Of a stretch of DNA of 64,000 bases, positions 39,237 through 48,781 are shown in pieces. The translations under genes were made by a program, and so were the position numbers. The first letter of the stretch is position 1, and each line of letters opens with the position of its first letter. Origin of the DNA: Candidatus Limivivens merdigallinarum (lineage in GTDB: Bacteria; Bacillota; Clostridia; Lachnospirales; Lachnospiraceae); the NCBI GenBank assembly GCA_018713105.1, contig DVFT01000139.1, positions 1-64,000 of the forward strand, in the 5' to 3' direction. The notes under the pieces are model-generated. The model had not been told where the DNA came from, made no database searches, and saw only the letters and a program-made list of their open reading frames with translations.

Positions 39237-39998
39237 ATGAAGATTGCAGTGACCGGTAAGGGCGGCGTAGGAAAGACAACTTTCGCCGCTACATTAGCCA
39301 GACTCTATGCAGAAGAAGGAAAAAACGTACTTGCAGCGGATGTGGATCCGGATGCGAACCTTGGGTTGGCACTTGGCTTTTCCGAGGACGAGTTGGATTC
39401 CATTATTCCCATCACCAAGATGCGTAAGCTGGTGGAAGAGAGAACCGGTGCAAGTGCAGACAATCGATTTTACAAACTGAATCCAAAGGTGGATGATATT
39501 CCCGACACCTATTCCCGAACCTGTAACGGCGTGAAGCTCCTGGTTCTTGGAACCGTGGATACGGCGGGCAGCGGATGTGTCTGCCCGGAACATGTAATGC
39601 TAAAGAGGATCATCAATCATCTGGTGCTTCGCAGCAATGATGTGGTGATCCTGGACATGGAAGCAGGTCTTGAACATTTGGGACGAGGCACCACGGAAGG
39701 TATGGAGCAGTTCGTCGTGGTCATTGAACCGGGTGCGAGAAGTATCCAAACCTACAAAAATGTAAAGCGCCTTGCCTCCGGTTTGGGCGTCAGGAAGGTT
39801 CGGGTGGTTGCCAATAAAGTCCGGAACGAAGAGGACGAGACGTTCATCCGGGAACGAATTCCAGAGGAGGATCTTCTTGGATTTATCCATTATAATTCCG
39901 AAGTCATCGACGCTGACCGCCAGGGGAAATCTCCCTATGATGTCAGCAGATCCGCAGTGGAAGAGATCAAAAAAATCAAAGAAAAACTCGACGCATGA
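39237..39998 (+). CDS. cooC: CO dehydrogenase maturation ATPase CooC (second copy)
   Basis: MKIAVTGKGGVGKTTFAATLARLYAEEG; CxC in GSGCVCPEH. Confidence 0.92.
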   Translation: MKIAVTGKGGVGKTTFAATLARLYAEEGKNVLAADVDPDANLGLALGFSEDELDSIIPITKMRKLVEERTGASADNRFYKLNPKVDDIPDTYSRTCNGVKLLVLGTVDTAGSGCVCPEHVMLKRIINHLVLRSNDVVILDMEAGLEHLGRGTTEGMEQFVVVIEPGARSIQTYKNVKRLASGLGVRKVRVVANKVRNEEDETFIRERIPEEDLLGFIHYNSEVIDADRQGKSPYDVSRSAVEEIKKIKEKLDA

Positions 39999-40026
39999 GC
40001 GATTATCTGAATGGAGGTAAATAACA

Positions 40027-42150
40027 GTGACATTATTTGATGTTGTATTTAACGGTAATGATACCGTTTATGGCTTGACAGAAAACGCTGTCGATGCAGC
40101 GATTGCGCAGCACGGCGCAGACAAAGCGGTGGGATTCCCGCATACTGCTTACAGCCTTCCCTGTTACTATGCCGTAACCGGTACCAAAATTGAAAAGCTG
40201 GGCGATATGAAGGATGCCCTGGCGGTAATCAAGTCCCTGATGACCAGAGAGAAAAGGCTGAACGATGCGTTCATGTCCGGTGTAGCCACCGCTCTCTGCG
40301 CAGAGCTGATCGAGGCTCTGAAATATATCGACGGAGCAACTCCTTACGAAGAACCGTGCTATGGCCATCTGGCTGACGCAGTGATCCGTGAGCTGGGCGT
40401 ACCTCTGGTAACCGGAGATATCCCAGGCGTGGCCGTTATCCTTGGCTCTGCACCCAGTACCGAAGAAGCTGCTGCTCTTGTAAAATCCTATCAGGCACAG
40501 GGTATCCTGGTAACTCTGGTAGGCGGAATCATTGATCAGGTGGCTGAGGCTGGTATGAAGACCGGAGCAAACGTTCGTGTCATTCCTCTTGGCAAGGATG
40601 TAACCAGTGTAATCCACGTTGTATCCGTTGCAGTTCGTGCAGCCCTGATTTTCGGCAATGTGGCTCCTGGCGATGCTGCAGCTCTGATGGAGTACACCTT
40701 CAAACGTGTACCTGCTTTTGTAAACGCATTTGCTCCGCTTGATCCGGTGATCGTAGCCTGCGGCGCAGGCGCAATCGCTCTGGGCTTCCCGGTAATCACC
40801 AACGAGGAAACCTTCCGCGTACCGAAGAGCCTGATCGTTCAGAAAGACGTAAGCAAATTTAACGCGACTTCCCTGGAAGCACGTGACATTAAGATCAAGA
40901 TTACCAATATTGATATCCCGGTTGCATTCGCTTCCGCATTCGAGGGAGAGATCATCCGCCGCGGCGATATGCAGGTAGAATTCGACGGTTCCCGTGTAGA
41001 CTGCTGTGAGCTGGTTCAGACCAAAGAAGCTTCTGAGATCGAAGACCACAAGATCACGATCGTGGGACCGGATGTGGACGAGATGGAGCTTGGAAGCAAG
41101 AACTGCATCGCTTATGTGGTAGAAGTTGCTGGAAAGAACATGCAGTCCGACTTTGAGCCGGTTATCGAGCGTAAGTTCCATAACTACATCAACTGCATCG
41201 AAGGCGTATACCATACCGGACAGAGAGATATGCAGCGTATCCGTATCAGCAAAGACGCTTTTGCTGCAGGTTTCCGTCTGAAACATATCGGAGAGGTTCT
41301 CTACGCTTCTGTAAAGAACGAGTTCGAAGCCGTTGTTGATAAATGTCAGGTAACCATCTACACCGATCCGGAACAGTGTAAACATATGAGACATGAAGTG
41401 GCAATCCCCACCTTTGACAAACGTGATGCCCGTCTCCTTAGCCTTACCGATGAATCTGTAGACGTTTACTACAGCTGTATCCTCTGCCAGGCATTCTCAC
41501 CCAGCCATGTATGCGTGGTTACCCCGGAAAGACTGGGTCTGTGCGGCGCCGTTTCCTGGCTGGATGCAAAGGCAACCAACCAGCTTGACCCCAACGGTCC
41601 CTGTCAGGTGATCACCAAGGAGCGTCTGGTTGACGACAGAATCGGCGAGTATGAGGATGTCAATGAAGCAGTGAAGAAATTCTCCCAGGGCGCCCTGGAA
41701 GAAGTATCTCTGTACTCCATCATGGAGAAGCCGATGACCTCCTGCGGATGCTTCGAGTGTATCTGTGGTATTGAACCCTTCTCAAACGGTGTGTGCATCA
41801 CCAACCGTGAGTACGCTGGCATGACTCCTCTGGGAATGACCTTCCCGGAACTGGCTTCCATGACCGGCGGCGGTGTTCAGACACCTGGCTTCATGGGACA
41901 CGGCAAGCATTTCATCGCTTCCAAGAAGTTCATGAAGGCAGAAGGCGGTATCGAGCGTATCGTATGGATGCCGAAAGCACTGAAAGAGCAGGTTGCAGAC
42001 AGACTGAACGCAACGGCAAAGGAACTGTACGGAATCGATAACTTCACCGATATGATCGGCGATGAGACGATTGCAGAAGATCCTGAAACCTTGCTGGCAT
42101 TCCTTACCGAGAAGAACCATCCGGCTCTTAGCATGGAACCCATGATGTAA
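40027..42150 (+). CDS. acsB: CO-methylating acetyl-CoA synthase, beta subunit
   Basis: TSCGCFECICGIEPFSNGVCITNREYAGMTPLGMTFPELASMTGGG A-cluster region; GTG start. Confidence 0.95.
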   Translation: MTLFDVVFNGNDTVYGLTENAVDAAIAQHGADKAVGFPHTAYSLPCYYAVTGTKIEKLGDMKDALAVIKSLMTREKRLNDAFMSGVATALCAELIEALKYIDGATPYEEPCYGHLADAVIRELGVPLVTGDIPGVAVILGSAPSTEEAAALVKSYQAQGILVTLVGGIIDQVAEAGMKTGANVRVIPLGKDVTSVIHVVSVAVRAALIFGNVAPGDAAALMEYTFKRVPAFVNAFAPLDPVIVACGAGAIALGFPVITNEETFRVPKSLIVQKDVSKFNATSLEARDIKIKITNIDIPVAFASAFEGEIIRRGDMQVEFDGSRVDCCELVQTKEASEIEDHKITIVGPDVDEMELGSKNCIAYVVEVAGKNMQSDFEPVIERKFHNYINCIEGVYHTGQRDMQRIRISKDAFAAGFRLKHIGEVLYASVKNEFEAVVDKCQVTIYTDPEQCKHMRHEVAIPTFDKRDARLLSLTDESVDVYYSCILCQAFSPSHVCVVTPERLGLCGAVSWLDAKATNQLDPNGPCQVITKERLVDDRIGEYEDVNEAVKKFSQGALEEVSLYSIMEKPMTSCGCFECICGIEPFSNGVCITNREYAGMTPLGMTFPELASMTGGGVQTPGFMGHGKHFIASKKFMKAEGGIERIVWMPKALKEQVADRLNATAKELYGIDNFTDMIGDETIAEDPETLLAFLTEKNHPALSMEPMM

Positions 42151-42270
42151 AAAGAACAGCCCATATCCCGCAGGGAACGACGGGATATGGATCCACTCGC
42201 GGCAGCTGCCGAACGGATCCTTAAGATCTCTTTGGCTTGCTGCCTGCGGGAATAAAATACGAAAAACCTG

Positions 42271-42304
42271 TGGTAAAATCCATGAGTGATATTGAATTTT
42301 ACCA
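42271..42304. repeat. 9-bp perfect inverted repeat upstream of acsD
   Basis: TGGTAAAAT-N16-ATTTTACCA. Confidence 0.8.
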
Positions 42305-42376
42305 TCGACTGTTGTAATATGTTATAGATGAAAATCAAAGATTACGAAGGTCACATTTGAAGGAGGTTATTTTAAA

Positions 42377-43318
42377 ATGCCATTTAATGCAAAATCAGGA
42401 AAATTCAGCGCAAGCATCAACACCGTTGAGATTGGCTGCGGAGACAAGAAAATTACGATCGGTGGTGAAAATGTATTACCTTTCTATACATTTGATGCTC
42501 CAGTTGAAAATGCGCCGAAGGTAGGCGTGGAGATCACAGACTTCGGTCTGGAGAATGAGCCGGAATGCATTAAAAAGTATTATGAAGGCTGTGAAACCGT
42601 GGTAGATATGGCAAAGAAAGCAGCATCCTTTGAGGGCGTTGATTTCTTGAGCTTCCGTATGGAAGGCGGAGATCCCAACGGAGCCAACAAATCTACCGAT
42701 GAGCTGATTGCTATGCTCAAGGAGATCGCAGCGGCAGTTGACATTCCGCTGGTAGTTTGCGGATGTAAGCATGTAGAGAAGGATGCGGAGCTCCTTGCGA
42801 AAGCTGCCGAGGCAGTAGAAGGAAAGAACGCAGTGATCCTTGCTGCCAGAGAAGAAAACTACAAAAACGTAGGTGCAGCAGCCGGACTTGCTTACAAACA
42901 GCTGGTAGGCGCTGAATCATCCGTAGATATCAACCTTGCAAAACAGTTGAACGTTCTGTTGACACAGCTCGGTGTTGACGGCAAGAGCATCCTGATGAAC
43001 GTAGGTTCTGCATCTGCGGGATACGGTTTTGAGTATGTAGTTTCTACCATGGACCGTGTGAAAGCAGCAGCACTTTCTCAGGGTGACACCACTTTGCAGA
43101 TGCCGATTATCACTCCAGTAGCTTCCGAGACTTGGGGCGTAAAGGAAGCGGTAGCTTCTGAAGCTGACATGCCGGAATGGGGAAATCAGGAAGAGCGTGG
43201 AATCGATATGGAAGTTGAGACCGCAGCAGCAGTATTGGCTGCTGGTTCCAATGCAGTAATCCTGAAACATCCGGAATCCATCAAAACTATTTCCAAAATG
43301 ATCAAGGAATTAATGTAA
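42377..43318 (+). CDS. acsD: corrinoid iron-sulfur protein, small subunit (AcsD)
   Basis: VEIGCGDKKITIGGENVLPFYTFDAPVENAPKVGVEI; position between acsB and acsC. Confidence 0.93.
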   Translation: MPFNAKSGKFSASINTVEIGCGDKKITIGGENVLPFYTFDAPVENAPKVGVEITDFGLENEPECIKKYYEGCETVVDMAKKAASFEGVDFLSFRMEGGDPNGANKSTDELIAMLKEIAAAVDIPLVVCGCKHVEKDAELLAKAAEAVEGKNAVILAAREENYKNVGAAAGLAYKQLVGAESSVDINLAKQLNVLLTQLGVDGKSILMNVGSASAGYGFEYVVSTMDRVKAAALSQGDTTLQMPIITPVASETWGVKEAVASEADMPEWGNQEERGIDMEVETAAAVLAAGSNAVILKHPESIKTISKMIKELM

Positions 43319-43350
43319 TTGCAATCGCTACATAAGGAGGATAAATAAAA

Positions 43351-44700
43351 ATGGCACTTAAAGGTCTTGATATTTTTAAATTATCACCAAAGAAAAACTG
43401 TAAAGAATGTGGATGCCCTACCTGTATGGCATTCTCTATGAAGGTTGCATCCGGAGCCATGGAGCTGTCCAAATGTCCCTATTTTTCAGAGGATGCCCTG
43501 GCTTCCCTGTCTGAGGCGACTGCGCCGCCAATGAAGACCATCAAAGTCGGCACCGGCGATGCTGAAATGTCCCTGGGCGGCGAGACCGTACTGTTCCGTC
43601 ATGAGAAAACCTTTGTGAGCAAAACCAGATATGCGGTAGCAGTATGTGACTGCATGGACGACGCTGCCATCGAAGAGAGACTCTCTGGCGCAGCAAAGGT
43701 AGATTATGAGCGTATCGGCGAGAGAATGTACGCTGAGATGATCTATGTAAATCATGGCGAGGAAGCAAAGACCGACTACGTAGAGCTGGTGAAGAAAGCC
43801 GCTGCTGTAGAAGGCAGAGTGCTGATCCTGGGCGTAAAAGACGCTGAGCTTGCAAAGGCAGCCCTGGCTGTATGCAAAGACTCCAAGCCGATCCTGAACG
43901 GCGCAGACGCATCCAACTATGAGGCTATGAATGCAGTTGCCACAGAAGCAGGCGTAGTTCTTGGTGTCAGCGGCAAGGATGCCAATGAGATTTACGATAC
44001 CGTAGCAGCTCTTGAGAAGCTGGGCAACAAGAATCTTGTAATTGACTGCGGTACCAGCTCTGTAAAAGAAGCTTATGCCATCGCTGTTCAGTTCAGACGT
44101 GCAGCCATCAAGGACGGCGACCGTACCTGCGGTTACCCGACCATCGTGAATGCAGCTGTCCTGGCACATGGCGACAAACATATGCAGGCAGCTCTGGCTT
44201 CCCTGTTCACCATGAAATACGGTTCCATCGTAGTCGTGGAACAGATGGATTATGCAACTGCACTTCCTCTGTACGGTCTGCGTCAGAACATCTTCACCGA
44301 TCCGCAGAAGCCGATGAAGGTAGAGCCGGGCATTTACCCGATCAACGGCGGAGACGAGAATTCCATCTGTCTGACCACCGTAGACTTTGCACTGACTTAC
44401 TTCGTAGTTTCCGGCGAGCTGGAGCGTTCCGGCGTACCGTGCAACCTGATCATCAACGATGCAGGCGGACTTTCCGTACTGACCTCCTGGGCAGCAGGTA
44501 AATTCTCTTCAAGCTCCATCGCCAAATTCTTCGAGGAGCAGGATATCGCAGGCAAGATCAAGAACCGTAAGCTGGTTCTGCCGGGTAAGGTAGCCGTTCT
44601 GAAGGGCGATCTGGAAGCGAAAATGCCAGGCTGGGAGATCATCGTTGGACCGAAGGAAGCAGTTCAGCTCGTGAAATTCCTGAAAGATATGCAGGGTTGA
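43351..44700 (+). CDS. acsC: corrinoid iron-sulfur protein, large subunit (AcsC)
   Basis: KNCKECGCPTCMAFSMKVASGAMELSKCPY 4Fe-4S motif. Confidence 0.94.
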   Translation: MALKGLDIFKLSPKKNCKECGCPTCMAFSMKVASGAMELSKCPYFSEDALASLSEATAPPMKTIKVGTGDAEMSLGGETVLFRHEKTFVSKTRYAVAVCDCMDDAAIEERLSGAAKVDYERIGERMYAEMIYVNHGEEAKTDYVELVKKAAAVEGRVLILGVKDAELAKAALAVCKDSKPILNGADASNYEAMNAVATEAGVVLGVSGKDANEIYDTVAALEKLGNKNLVIDCGTSSVKEAYAIAVQFRRAAIKDGDRTCGYPTIVNAAVLAHGDKHMQAALASLFTMKYGSIVVVEQMDYATALPLYGLRQNIFTDPQKPMKVEPGIYPINGGDENSICLTTVDFALTYFVVSGELERSGVPCNLIINDAGGLSVLTSWAAGKFSSSSIAKFFEEQDIAGKIKNRKLVLPGKVAVLKGDLEAKMPGWEIIVGPKEAVQLVKFLKDMQG

Positions 44701-44739
44701 GAGAATCCCCATAAATAATAAATAAAGGAGAAAAAAGCA

Positions 44740-45525
44740 ATGGCAAAATTTGTTACTATCGGTGAGAGAATTCACTGTATTTCCCCAGTTATCCGTAAAG
44801 CAATGGAAGAAAGAGATCCGGCTCCCATCCTGAAAAGAGCGAAAGAGCAGCTGGATGCAGGCGCTACTTATCTGGATGTCAACATCGGACCGGCTGAAAA
44901 TGACGGCGAAGAGCTGATGAAATGGGCTGTACAGCTTCTCCAGAGCGAATTCGACAACGTTCCGCTGGCTCTGGATACCGCCAACAAGAAAGCAATCGAG
45001 GCTGGTATCTCTGTATACAACAGAAGCAAAGGAAAACCGATCGTAAACTCTGCAGATGCGGGCGGAAGAATCGAGAATATCGATCTTGCTGCAGCAAACG
45101 ACGCCATCGTAATTGCTCTGTGCTCCGCAGAAGGTATCGCAGCAGACAACGACGAACGTATGATGCACTGCCAGAACATGCTGGAGAGAGGTCTGGAGCA
45201 TGGCATGGAAGCAGAGGATCTGTGGTTTGACCCGCTGTTCCTGGTAGTAAAGGGCATGCAGGACAAGCAGATGGAAGTTCTGGAAGCCATCAAGATGTTC
45301 TCCGATATGGGTCTGAACTCCACCGGCGGTCTTTCCAACAACAGCAACGGTATGCCGAAGCACATCCGTCCGATCATGGACAGCGCTCTGGTTGCAATGG
45401 CTATGATGCAGGGTCTGACCTCCGCAATCGTAAATCCGTGCGATCTGCGTCTGATGGAGACCATCAAGTCCTGTGACGTATTCAAGAACAACACCCTGTA
45501 CGCAGATTCCTATCTGGAGATCTAA
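44740..45525 (+). CDS. acsE: methyltetrahydrofolate:corrinoid/iron-sulfur protein methyltransferase
   Basis: IGERIHCISPVIRKAM...DAGATYLDVNIGPAENDGEELMKW pterin-binding fold. Confidence 0.93.
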   Translation: MAKFVTIGERIHCISPVIRKAMEERDPAPILKRAKEQLDAGATYLDVNIGPAENDGEELMKWAVQLLQSEFDNVPLALDTANKKAIEAGISVYNRSKGKPIVNSADAGGRIENIDLAAANDAIVIALCSAEGIAADNDERMMHCQNMLERGLEHGMEAEDLWFDPLFLVVKGMQDKQMEVLEAIKMFSDMGLNSTGGLSNNSNGMPKHIRPIMDSALVAMAMMQGLTSAIVNPCDLRLMETIKSCDVFKNNTLYADSYLEI

Positions 45526-45528
45526 TAA

Positions 45529-47460
45529 ATGTATAAGGTCACTTTTAAGTTTGAAAACAGCGAAGATGTAACAGTCTTCGCTGCTTTCGGTGAAAGCCTT
45601 CTTGAGGTAGCGAGAAAAACAAACGTAGCTATCGACGCCCCCTGCGGAGGAAACGGGGCCTGCGGAAAATGTAAAGTGAAATTGCTGGGCGGAGAACTGG
45701 AGTCCAAGAAAACCACTCATATTTCCGACGAGGAGTACGCGGAAGGCTGGCGTCTTGCCTGCATCAGCAAGATCACAGCAGATGTGGAGATTCTGGTTCC
45801 TGACATTGCCAGCGCCTATAAGAGCCGGATGAAAATGGCGGATTTGGATTCCGAGGAAGAAGTCCAGATCTTTGAAAATCTGAAGGAACAGATTGCAGAA
45901 GTAGGTATTGAACTTAAAAATAACCTGGAAATCATCGATCTGACCATGGACGTTCCCACCCTGGACGATACCATGCCGGACAACGAACGCCTGGAGTGGG
46001 CGGTAGAAGCGGCGACCGGGATAGAGAAGGTGCGGATCCCCTATACCGTTTTGAAAAAAATGTCCCACGTCCTTCGCGAGAGCAATTTCGACGTGAAGGC
46101 AGTCATCCGTAGAACCAGCAAGGATGTTTTTGTCTACGATCTGGTTCCAAAGGACAAAGAGCACATTGTTGCCGGGCTGGCTGTGGATATCGGTACCACC
46201 AGTGTGGCGGCCATCATCATCGATATGCTGAGCGGAAAGATCCTGGCAAAGGGCAGCACCGGAAACGGACAGATCCGCTATGGCGCGGATGTGATCAACC
46301 GGATCATTGAATCCACGAAGCCGGGCGGAAGGGAGAAGCTTCAGAACGCCATCGTGGAGGAAACCTTAAATCCGATGATCGTGGAGATGTGCCGGGAGGC
46401 GAAGGTAAGCCCGGAGCAGATTTATCGGATCAGCATCGGAGCGAATACCACCATGAACCATTTGCTGATCGGCGTGGACGCGGATCCGGTTCGTATGGAG
46501 CCGTATATCCCCACCTTCTTCAAGACCAATGCGCTGTTCGCATCGGATATCGGGCTTAAAGTAAATCCGGATGCACACATCATTTTGGCTCCCAATATCG
46601 GAAGCTATGTGGGTGGAGATATCACAGCGGGAACCTTTGTCAGCATGATCTGGAACAAACCGGAATTTTCTCTGTTTATCGACCTTGGAACCAACGGGGA
46701 GATTGTATTCGGAAATTCTGATTTTCTCATGAGCTGTGCCTGCTCGGCAGGACCGGCGTTTGAAGGCGGCGATATCAGCTGCGGAATGAGAGCCACGGAC
46801 GGAGCCATTGAGGCTGTCACCATCGATCAGGAGACGATGGAGCCTTCCTATCATGTCATCGGAAAAGAAGGCACCAAGCCGGTGGGTCTGTGCGGTTCCG
46901 GTATCATTGACTTGATTGCAGAGCTGTTCCGCTGTGGGATCATCAATCCCAAGGGGCAGATCGTCCGGGAGGGCGCAAGGATTAAACGGGATGAATTCGG
47001 CATGGGAAGCTATGTGATCGCCTTTGAAAAGGACGCCGGAAGCGTCAAGGATGTGGAATTGACGGAAGCGGATATTGACAGCTTTATCCGTGCTAAGGGC
47101 GCTATCTTTTCCGCGATCCGCACGATGCTGTCCTACTGTGATTTTGACATCAGCATGATCGAGAACGTCTATGTGGCGGGCGGAATCGGAAGCGGAATCA
47201 ACATGGAAAACGCCGTGCGGATCGGAATGTTCCCCAATATTCCCATTGAGATGTTCCATTACGTAGGAAATACGTCTCTGGCGGGAGCATATGCGATGCT
47301 GTATTCCACGGAGTCGGAGAAAAAGGTCTATGAGATCGCAAAGAACATGACCTACATTGAGCTGAGCAATGTTCCCACCTACATGGATGAATTTGTGGCT
47401 GCCTGCTTCCTTCCACATACGGACATGTCTCTGTTTGCGGAAAGGGAAGGTAATTCATGA
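45529..47460 (+). CDS. acsV: reductive activator of corrinoid protein (RACo) with N-terminal 2Fe-2S domain
   Basis: CGGNGACGKCKVKLLGG 2Fe-2S motif, then LAVDIGTTSVAAIIIDMLSG and LFIDLGTNGEIVFGN ASKHA motifs. Confidence 0.9.
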   Translation: MYKVTFKFENSEDVTVFAAFGESLLEVARKTNVAIDAPCGGNGACGKCKVKLLGGELESKKTTHISDEEYAEGWRLACISKITADVEILVPDIASAYKSRMKMADLDSEEEVQIFENLKEQIAEVGIELKNNLEIIDLTMDVPTLDDTMPDNERLEWAVEAATGIEKVRIPYTVLKKMSHVLRESNFDVKAVIRRTSKDVFVYDLVPKDKEHIVAGLAVDIGTTSVAAIIIDMLSGKILAKGSTGNGQIRYGADVINRIIESTKPGGREKLQNAIVEETLNPMIVEMCREAKVSPEQIYRISIGANTTMNHLLIGVDADPVRMEPYIPTFFKTNALFASDIGLKVNPDAHIILAPNIGSYVGGDITAGTFVSMIWNKPEFSLFIDLGTNGEIVFGNSDFLMSCACSAGPAFEGGDISCGMRATDGAIEAVTIDQETMEPSYHVIGKEGTKPVGLCGSGIIDLIAELFRCGIINPKGQIVREGARIKRDEFGMGSYVIAFEKDAGSVKDVELTEADIDSFIRAKGAIFSAIRTMLSYCDFDISMIENVYVAGGIGSGINMENAVRIGMFPNIPIEMFHYVGNTSLAGAYAMLYSTESEKKVYEIAKNMTYIELSNVPTYMDEFVAACFLPHTDMSLFAEREGNS

Positions 47461-48098
47461 ATCTTTCATACGAAAAGGACAACAAGGAGCGGATTCCCTA
47501 TGAGCATTATCTGGAGGAATACCGCGGGATTGACCCGAAAGAAGCGTCCATCCGTTCGGGAATTCCCTATGATGCGGACAACCAACGGTTTTGTCTTCGC
47601 ATGCTGGGTCAGGAGTTTTATCTCTCCTGGCCGGAGTTTGAAGCAGTCCGGGTGAAGGAAGCGGAGGAGGTCTATGCGCCGATCCTTACAGAGACTTCGG
47701 CAAAGATCATGGCAATCCGAATGATCGTCCATGGGGTCTTAGCCGACAGCACCGGAAAGTTTCTGACTTACCGGGAGGTTCCTTGGGGCAATGTGTACTT
47801 ACAACAGTTCACAGGACGCTGCATCAACAGGCTGGCGTTCACCTATGGCAACCGGATTCCGGAATTTTGTTCCATTATGGAGCGAATGGGTGCAAAGAAG
47901 CAAAGCTTCGGGGATGCATCCTATGAGTTTGAGTTTATCAACGGATATTGGGTCCGTTTTATTCTCTGGGCGGGTGACGAGGAGTTCTCTCCGTCCGCAC
48001 AGATTTTATTTTCCGATAATTTTCCCCTGTCCTTCCAGGCAGAGGATATGGCTGTGGTGGGGGATATTACCATCGGAGCCATGAAGAAATGGCAGTGA
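47457..48098 (+). CDS. DUF3786 domain-containing protein
   Basis: PEFEAVRVKEAEEV...FILWAGDEEFSPSAQILFSDNF; overlaps RACo stop. Confidence 0.8.
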   Translation: MNLSYEKDNKERIPYEHYLEEYRGIDPKEASIRSGIPYDADNQRFCLRMLGQEFYLSWPEFEAVRVKEAEEVYAPILTETSAKIMAIRMIVHGVLADSTGKFLTYREVPWGNVYLQQFTGRCINRLAFTYGNRIPEFCSIMERMGAKKQSFGDASYEFEFINGYWVRFILWAGDEEFSPSAQILFSDNFPLSFQAEDMAVVGDITIGAMKKWQ

Positions 48099-48130
48099 AT
48101 GAATTGAATAAACCAAGGAGGTTATGGATT

Positions 48131-48760
48131 ATGGGATTCTCAACAGTACCCTGCAATGAATTTGTGGAAGTATTGGCATCAAAAGCTCCGGTACCGGGGG
48201 GCGGCGGAGCGTCTGCGCTGGTAGGAGCGATCGGAACGGCTCTCGGCAATATGGTCGGCAGCCTGACGGTGGGCAAAAAGAAATATGCGGACGTAGAAGC
48301 TGAAATGTATGAGCTGAAAGCGAAGGCGGACGCTCTGCAGAAGGATCTGCTCCGTCTGATCGAGAGGGACGCAGAAGTGTTCGAACCCCTTTCCAAAGCT
48401 TACGGAATGCCCCGTGAGACGGAGGAGGAGAAGGCTGAGAAAGCGCGGGTAATGGAGATCGTCCTGAAGGATGCCTGCTCCGTTCCCATGGAGATCATGG
48501 AGAAATGCTGCGAAGCCATCGACATCATCGAAGTGTTTGCTGAGAAGGGTTCTACCCTTGCCATCAGCGACGCCGGCGTGGGAGCAGCTTTCTGTAAGGC
48601 TGCCCTGGAGGGCGCTTCCCTGAACGTCTTCATCAACACCAAATCCATGAAGAACAGGGAATACGCAGAAGAGCTGAACAAAAAAGCCGATGAGATGCTC
48701 TCCGTTTATCCGAAAAAAGCGGAAGAGATTTTCCAGAGTGTCATGGGACGCCTGAGATAA
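48131..48760 (+). CDS. fchA: methenyltetrahydrofolate cyclohydrolase
   Basis: MGFSTVPCNEFVEVLASKAPVPGGGGASALVGAIGTALGNMVGSLT; start ATG 48131 after AAGGAGG. Confidence 0.93.
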   Translation: MGFSTVPCNEFVEVLASKAPVPGGGGASALVGAIGTALGNMVGSLTVGKKKYADVEAEMYELKAKADALQKDLLRLIERDAEVFEPLSKAYGMPRETEEEKAEKARVMEIVLKDACSVPMEIMEKCCEAIDIIEVFAEKGSTLAISDAGVGAAFCKAALEGASLNVFINTKSMKNREYAEELNKKADEMLSVYPKKAEEIFQSVMGRLR

Positions 48761-48781
48761 TTACATGGGAGGAACAAAGAA

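Noticed and set aside
40033-41394. 453-aa antisense ORF over acsB
   Set aside because: Shadow ORF in a codon-biased, highly expressed gene.
44509-46164. 551-aa antisense ORF over acsC/acsE/RACo
   Set aside because: Shadow ORF opposite well-supported genes; composition is typical of reverse-complement reading and no recognisable domains.
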